Assembly (NCBI GenBank): GCA_034090045.1 | Contig: JAXDTI010000006.1 | Span: forward strand, 61,219-125,218 | From: JAXDTI01 sp034090045 | Lineage (GTDB): Bacteria > Actinomycetota > Actinomycetes > Actinomycetales > Actinomycetaceae | Reading direction: 5' to 3' | DNA: 64,000 nucleotides | Part shown: positions 59,987 through 64,000 of the stretch, piece by piece | Numbering within the stretch: position 1 is the stretch's first letter | Layout of the letters: the number at the start of each line of letters is the position of its first letter | Position numbers and translations under genes: made by a program | The notes under the pieces: generated by a model | Database searches by the model: none | The model's input: only the letters and a program-made list of their open reading frames with translations | What the model was told of the DNA's origin: nothing

Positions 59987-60742
59987 ATGAAGCCTATAAA
60001 GGCTTTCGCGCATCGCGGCGGAGCGTCTGAAATTCACGAAAATTCCGATGTGGCCTTCGCGTATGCCGCCGATCTCGGGTACCGATTTTTTGAAACCGAT
60101 GTTCGCCTCACCGCCGATGGCGAGGTGATGATCTCTCATGACGCTGACCTGTCGCGGGTGTGGGGAGATTCCCGAAAAATAGCTGAGTGCAGGTGGAAAA
60201 ATATAGCCGCTCTGCGTTCCGGTACTGCCCGCCCGATACTGTTACGTCAAGTTTTGGCTGATTACCCGCAACTGCACCTGAATATTGACGCGAAAGAACC
60301 GCAAGTTGCTATACCGCTCATCCGGGCTGTTAGGGATGCCGGAGCCGAATCTAGGGTAGTTTTGGCGTCTTTCCATGCCGGTACGCTGCAGCATATTCGA
60401 CGGGTAGCGCCCGAGATTCCTACCTCCTTGAGTGCTCCAGAGGTGGCGCGTCACGCGGCCCGTACCCTGATTCTGCGCCGCCCCACGACACATCCAGCCA
60501 ACGTGGTGGCTCTCCAAATCCCGGTGAGCTACGGTCCGCTGCGTCTCGACACCCCCGATTTTTTGGCGTTAGCGCATTCAAGCGGCCTCGAAGTCCACTA
60601 TTGGACGATTGACGATCCAGGGCAAATGCGTCGCCTGTTGCGCCTGGGTGCTGATGGCATCATGACTGACCGCCCGAGCGTTTTGCGTGGGGTTATGCTT
60701 GAGGAGGGCTGCTGGAGTGAGCAGCCGAAAAACGACTTGTGA
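59987..60742 (+). CDS. Glycerophosphodiester phosphodiesterase family protein
   Basis: A 251-residue GDPD-fold enzyme, hydrolysing glycerophosphodiesters to glycerol-3-phosphate and an alcohol. AHRGGASEIHENSDVAF has the catalytic His and metal-binding Glu; GYRFFETDVRLTADGEVMISHD carries the Glu/Asp pair and second catalytic His. The barrel ends VHYWTIDDPGQMRRLLRLGADGIMTDRP. There is no signal peptide. Starts at GTG 59966 or 59972 (overlapping the previous stop) are also possible. It is coupled to the M23 gene before it and overlaps the open frame of rpiB after it. Confidence 0.88.
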   Translation: MKPIKAFAHRGGASEIHENSDVAFAYAADLGYRFFETDVRLTADGEVMISHDADLSRVWGDSRKIAECRWKNIAALRSGTARPILLRQVLADYPQLHLNIDAKEPQVAIPLIRAVRDAGAESRVVLASFHAGTLQHIRRVAPEIPTSLSAPEVARHAARTLILRRPTTHPANVVALQIPVSYGPLRLDTPDFLALAHSSGLEVHYWTIDDPGQMRRLLRLGADGIMTDRPSVLRGVMLEEGCWSEQPKNDL

Positions 60743-60762
60743 GTCTCTCAGGAGGTCGGGAA

Positions 60763-61212
60763 ATGCGGATTCATTTGGGCACTGATCATGCCGGATATGA
60801 CTTCAAAGAGGTGCTTTCCGAGCATCTGCGCACGGCAGGTCACGAGGTGATTGACCACGGTGCTGTAGATTTTGACCCGCAGGATGACTACCCGGCATAC
60901 TGTATTGCCTGTGCTGAGGCGGTTGCCGCAGAACCGGACTCTCTGGGGGTCGTGATTGGTGGTTCCGGTAACGGCGAGCAGATGGCCGCAAACCTGGTTG
61001 CCGGGGTGCGGGCGGCACTGTGCTGGAACCTGGAGACGGCGCAGCTGGCGCGGCAACATAACGATGCCAGAGTTATTTCTATTGGTGCCCGGATGCACCC
61101 GGAGGCGGAGGCACTGGCGATTGTGGATGCATTCTTGGCGGAGCCTTTCAGCGGTGATGATCGACATATTCGGCGTATCAATCAGCTCACGGAGTATGCT
61201 GACCGGCACTGA
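60763..61212 (+). CDS. rpiB: Ribose-5-phosphate isomerase B
   Basis: Interconverts ribose-5-phosphate and ribulose-5-phosphate in the non-oxidative pentose phosphate pathway. The 149-residue protein has the RpiB features MRIHLGTDHAGYDFKEVL with Asp-His, DHGAVDFDPQDDYPAYC, the phosphate loop IGGSGNGEQMAAN (Gly/Ser-rich; Ser where some have Cys) and RQHNDARVISIGAR. The ATG at 60763 after AGGAGG is chosen over the in-frame GTG at 60739. Confidence 0.93.
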   Translation: MRIHLGTDHAGYDFKEVLSEHLRTAGHEVIDHGAVDFDPQDDYPAYCIACAEAVAAEPDSLGVVIGGSGNGEQMAANLVAGVRAALCWNLETAQLARQHNDARVISIGARMHPEAEALAIVDAFLAEPFSGDDRHIRRINQLTEYADRH

Positions 61213-61295
61213 TTGAATGTTGTCTACTCGGTCTCAGATTGGGGTCTGCAGGTTCGATGACATAGGATGAATACCGTTCGTGTTTCGCGGACATC

Positions 61296-61368
61296 GCCCC
61301 GGTAGCTCAGGGGATAGAGCGTCTGCCTCCGGAGCAGAAGGCCGCAGGTTCGATTCCTGTCCGGGGCA
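61296..61368 (+). tRNA. tRNA-Arg (anticodon CCG)
   Basis: A full cloverleaf: acceptor arms GCCCCGG at 61296-61302 and CCGGGGC at 61361-61367, D-arm containing AGCTCAGGGGATAGAGC, anticodon loop CTCCGGA between TCTGC and GCAGA, and T-arm with GGTTCGATTCC. The anticodon is CCG, reading CGG arginine codons. The 3' CCA is not encoded. It lies 113 bases before argS, whose product charges it. Confidence 0.96.
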
Positions 61369-61371
61369 CAC

Positions 61372-61400
61372 TGGGGACGGAGGGGCAGCCTCTGTCCCCA
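61372..61400 (+). terminator. Terminator after tRNA-Arg
   Basis: TGGGGACGGAGG and CCTCTGTCCCCA pair (one G-T pair) around a short loop, three bases after the tRNA, followed by TTTCTG. Confidence 0.8.
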
Positions 61401-61481
61401 TTTCTGTGCCTGTTTTCGGATCGTTTTTCCGATAGTGTTATCGGAATTGTTGCACTGCGGGGTGCTCGATAGGCTAGATAC

Positions 61482-63167
61482 GTGACTCCTGAAGAACTCG
61501 CTGAACTGATTCATGCCGCTCTCACCGACCTAGCTGCTGCAGGTAAAACCGGATCTTTGGATATCGCCGATGTGCCCGCAGAGATTAAGGTGGAGCGTCC
61601 GCGTAACCGTGAACACGGCGACTGGGCTACCAATATCGCTATGCAGCTGGGTAAACGTGCCGGCATGAATCCGCGCGAGTTCGCCGAGGTGCTCGCTTCT
61701 CCGCTGCGTGACGCCGCAGGTATTGAGGCGATAGACATTGCCGGGCCAGGGTTCATGAATTTTCGGGTTTCGGCTGCGAGTGCGGGGGAGTTGGCGCGAA
61801 CTATTTTGACCGCCGGCGCTAACTATGGCACCGGCACGGACCTGGCGGGGAGAAACATAAACCTCGAATATGTTTCAGCAAACCCGACCGGCCCGATCCA
61901 CGTGGGTGGGGCGCGTTGGGCGGCAACTGGTGATTCGCTTGCCAGAATACTTTCGGCGAGGGGAGCCCAGGTAACGCGGGAATACTATTTCAACGATCAC
62001 GGGGCACAGATCGACCATTTTGCCGCTTCGCTTTACGCTTGGGTTCACGACTTGCCGGTGCCAGAAAATGGCTATGGCGGAGCCTATATTGGAGAGATCG
62101 CTGGAGAAGTTTTGCAGATGCACTCCGCAGTGGGCGTTGATGTGCGAGCTTTGCCGGAGGTTGAGGCCGTCGAGCTGCTGCGAGCCGACGGCACCGAACT
62201 CATGTTTGCCGAGATAAAGGAATCACTACATGTTTTTCGCTCAAATTTTGACGTGTTCTTTCATGAACAGTCACTCCATGAGTCCGGGGCTGTCGAGGCA
62301 GCTATCGAGCGACTTCGGGAACGCGGGGTTATCTATGAAAAGGACGGGGCGATTTGGCTGCGCAGCACAGATTTCGGAGACGACAAGGATCGGGTACTGA
62401 TCAAATCCGATGGGGATGCCGCCTATTTCGCTGCCGACCTGGCCTATTATCTGGATAAACGGAAGCGTGGCGCTGACCAGGCGCTCTATATCCTGGGTGC
62501 GGATCATCATGGATATGTGGGTCGCATGATGGCGATGTGTGCGGCGTTCGGTGATATCCCGGGGGAGAACCTGCAGATTCTGATTGGGCAGCTAGTCAAT
62601 CTTGTCAAAGGCGGGGAGCCGGTAAAACTCAGTAAGCGCGCCGGCAACATTGTGACTCTTGATGACCTGGTGGAGGCGGTCGGCGTGGATGCGGCGCGTT
62701 ATGCCTTGGTGCGAGTCTCGATGGACACGCAGGTGGATTTGGATTTGGATGTGCTCGCTTCCCGCACGAACGACAACCCGGTCTACTATGTGCAATACGC
62801 TTACGCGCGAACCTGCAACGTGGATCGCAACGCCGCAGAACACGGGGTTTCCCGTGACGCGGTTGGCGGTTTTGATCCGGGAATGTTGAATGCTCCGGCG
62901 GATGCGGAGCTGCTCGCGGCGCTCGCGGCTTTCCCGAACGCGGTGCAATATGCTGCCCAGCAGCGCCAACCGCATCGGGTTGCGCATTATTTGGAGGAAC
63001 TTGCGGCACAGTATCATGCCTGGTATGGTCAGCGCCGTGTCACTCCCCGCGGGGATGACCCGGTGACTTCGGAGCACGTGGCATTGCTGTGGCTCAATGA
63101 TGCGGTCGGTCAGGTGCTGGCCAATGGTCTGGATCTTCTCGGGGTTTCAGCCCCTACCCGCATGTAG
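61482..63167 (+). CDS. argS: Arginyl-tRNA synthetase
   Basis: A 561-residue class I synthetase that charges tRNA-Arg. The N-terminal Add1 domain (about residues 1-110) is followed by the HIGH-like motif in NPTGPIHVGGARWAA. GADHHGYVGRMMAM follows, and VKLSKRAGNIVTLDDL is the KMSKS equivalent with the Lys kept. The C-terminal DALR anticodon-binding domain starts near VYYVQYAYARTCN and ends NGLDLLGVSAPTRM, the usual Met-ending tail that helps tRNA binding. The start is a GTG at 61482. Directly downstream of the tRNA-Arg gene. Confidence 0.96.
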   Translation: MTPEELAELIHAALTDLAAAGKTGSLDIADVPAEIKVERPRNREHGDWATNIAMQLGKRAGMNPREFAEVLASPLRDAAGIEAIDIAGPGFMNFRVSAASAGELARTILTAGANYGTGTDLAGRNINLEYVSANPTGPIHVGGARWAATGDSLARILSARGAQVTREYYFNDHGAQIDHFAASLYAWVHDLPVPENGYGGAYIGEIAGEVLQMHSAVGVDVRALPEVEAVELLRADGTELMFAEIKESLHVFRSNFDVFFHEQSLHESGAVEAAIERLRERGVIYEKDGAIWLRSTDFGDDKDRVLIKSDGDAAYFAADLAYYLDKRKRGADQALYILGADHHGYVGRMMAMCAAFGDIPGENLQILIGQLVNLVKGGEPVKLSKRAGNIVTLDDLVEAVGVDAARYALVRVSMDTQVDLDLDVLASRTNDNPVYYVQYAYARTCNVDRNAAEHGVSRDAVGGFDPGMLNAPADAELLAALAAFPNAVQYAAQQRQPHRVAHYLEELAAQYHAWYGQRRVTPRGDDPVTSEHVALLWLNDAVGQVLANGLDLLGVSAPTRM

Positions 63168-63231
63168 CGTCTTTTTTTACGGGGTGAGCAATACCTGAAC
63201 GAAGGACGCGGGGGACGGAAAAGATTCATCA

Positions 63232-63393
63232 GTGAAAGCAATAGGCCTAGTGGAAGAACCCGCCTACGAGGATGTCTGCACCAATTTTTCCGGCTACATT
63301 ACAGTCCGTACCCGTAAACATCCCCAGGGAATGAATGTGGGGATTCCAAGAGCTACGATAGAACTTGAGGGTATAAGTATTTCTCGCCTATGA
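63232..63393 (+). CDS. Possible small ORF in broken region
   Basis: A 53-codon GTG-started frame. The product (MKAIGLVEEPAYEDV near the start, SGYITVRTRKHPQG in the middle) has a mixed composition that looks protein-like, but I recognise no family. There is no good ribosome site. It could be a fragment of a larger gene left by a rearrangement. It shares the region with other gene remnants. Confidence 0.25.
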   Translation: MKAIGLVEEPAYEDVCTNFSGYITVRTRKHPQGMNVGIPRATIELEGISISRL

Positions 63394-63652
63394 GAACGTG
63401 CGCGGTTCGAGCGGATAATAGTTTATTTTGCACAGTTTGCGCCGCTAACTGCCGCTTTCTGTTCCTGTTACAAATACCGTAGCTGGGTCTATAGTCATTA
63501 ATTCGCTTGGCACGATCCGGACAAATGGACAAACACATCTCCGCAAGTTCTGACTCGACTAGTTTAAGGTGGCATTCACTCGGATGGAATACCGCGTACT
63601 AGCTCATCTTTACATGAATCGAGCCTAGGTGAAATTACTGCGCTTTGAGCAT
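63394..63652. other. Gene-poor stretch
   Basis: About 260 bases with frequent stop codons on both strands and a higher A/T content than the rest of the window. I see no gene, RNA or repeat that I can support. Confidence 0.3.
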
Positions 63653-63862
63653 CTACTCGAGCTCATTGAATGTTGGCAATAAGAAACCGGCATCAGCAAC
63701 TCCCGCCAAATATCCACCATCGATGACGTGATCCCAGCAGGGAGATATGCACGTTATTCCTCTTCCCAATGGAGCAAATGGAAGTTGTTTCTCTCAGCGT
63801 CTAGTAACACATATTCAATAATTGGTCTGTCTAGTTTCGCAATTATTGGAAGCTCATCGATT
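63653..63862 (-). pseudogene. Frameshifted 3' fragment of an unrecognised gene
   Basis: Two consecutive minus-strand frames look coding. The upstream one reads into IIAKLDRPIIEYVLLDAERN and FHLLHWEEE and stops at 63754. The next frame then gives a protein-like end (DHVIDGGYLAG, VADAGFLLPTFNELE) that stops at 63653. Together they look like one gene with a frameshift near 63753, cut off at its 5' side where the plus-strand phosphotransferase remnant begins. The family is not recognised. Confidence 0.3.
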
Positions 63863-64000
63863 TCGAGGCGTTTACCCGCGGTTTCATGACCGGGGTGGCA
63901 GGCAGGCTCACCGACCTGGAAATCGAGTTGTTGCCGGTTGGGGCGCAAATGATGACTTTTGAGTGCGGCACCCGGTTCCTCACCGATTATATTGACGGGG
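63835..64000 (+). pseudogene. Phosphotransferase-family gene, 5'-truncated (continues past window)
   Basis: From 63835 the plus strand is open and reads NYWKLIDFEAFTRGFMTG, then LEIELLPVGAQMMTFECG and TRFLTDYIDG. I recognise the last part as the C-terminal region of APH-like sugar kinases of the N-acetylhexosamine-kinase kind, where RFLTDYLxGD is typical. The preceding in-frame codons include several stops, and the catalytic N-terminal region is not present upstream. The gene is therefore truncated at its 5' end, unless translation starts at ATG 63886 to make a short protein. The rest lies outside the window. Confidence 0.5.

Noticed and set aside
61296..61368. tRNA-Arg as an integration site of a mobile element
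   Set aside because: No integrase gene and no repeated copy of the tRNA 3' end are seen nearby, and argS follows directly.
1..64000. CRISPR arrays, rRNA genes, insertion sequences and prophage genes
   Set aside because: Looked for on both strands; no spaced direct repeats, rRNA, transposase or phage structural genes were recognised.

Overview
The window is chromosomal DNA of a high-GC Gram-positive bacterium (Actinomycetota), most likely Actinomycetales close to Actinomycetaceae. The evidence is the dnaK-grpE-dnaJ-hspR operon with HAIR operators, a fused E2/E1 2-oxoglutarate dehydrogenase (Kgd/OdhA type), the 24-residue ribosomal protein bL37, a MetP/MetS methionine-alanine importer, DUF3017 beside purH, HtaA-domain haem receptors and a mycobacterial-type dCTP deaminase. 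GC looks to be in the mid-50s by eye. The genus cannot be fixed from the sequence alone.

Layout. 1-4.5 kb: 3' part of guaB, a DEDDh exonuclease, an anchored unknown protein, dcd and two small-family proteins. 4.5-8.1 kb, minus strand: a membrane-anchored beta-propeller-like protein, a GalT/HIT-like DUF4921 protein and a gamma-glutamylcyclotransferase-like protein. 8.3-13.1 kb: a DoxX protein, a MarR regulator and, divergent from it, a two-gene heterodimeric ABC exporter with one degenerate ATP site. 13.3-19.4 kb: a DUF454 protein, then a haem-acquisition operon (three-domain HtaA surface protein, hmuT, hmuU, hmuV). 19.5-25.0 kb, minus strand: an unusual six-gene operon of SCP2-like protein, class III aminotransferase, two-subunit transketolase-like enzyme, second SCP2-like protein and membrane-anchored VOC protein. 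25.2-30.0 kb: GNAT, then the DnaK operon controlled by two HAIR boxes. 30-32.8 kb: DUF4282 protein, purH with a Cys-rich insertion, DUF3017. 32.8-35.6 kb: pta-ackA. 35.9-41.8 kb: Dyp peroxidase, leuA, isochorismatase-type hydrolase, metallo-beta-lactamase-fold protein, recO and uppS. 41.9-43.6 kb: metP-metS. 43.7-47.8 kb: sbcD-sbcC. 48-52.1 kb: aroD, hisN-like, rsgA, aroA. 52.1-56.6 kb: DoxX protein, bL37 and kgd. 56.7-61.2 kb: two CNNM/hemolysin-type CBS proteins, M23 peptidase, glycerophosphodiesterase and rpiB. 61.3-63.2 kb: tRNA-Arg(CCG) directly followed by argS. 63.2-64.0 kb: a gene-poor, more AT-rich, broken region with gene fragments, running into the remnant of a phosphotransferase-family gene.

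Working together: HtaA would capture haem at the surface and HmuTUV import it. DnaK/GrpE/DnaJ form the Hsp70 machine, repressed by the HspR encoded at the end of the same operon. Pta-AckA make acetate and ATP from acetyl-CoA. MetP and its small subunit MetS form one importer. SbcC and SbcD form one nuclease. The 19.5-25 kb operon is the best candidate for an undescribed system: overlaps and short gaps tie its genes together, its enzymes suggest two-carbon ketol chemistry plus transamination, and its two SCP2-like proteins hint at a hydrophobic substrate. Steroid-17,20-desmolase (DesAB) is a known precedent for a split transketolase-like enzyme acting on a lipid, but nothing in this window proves a steroid substrate.
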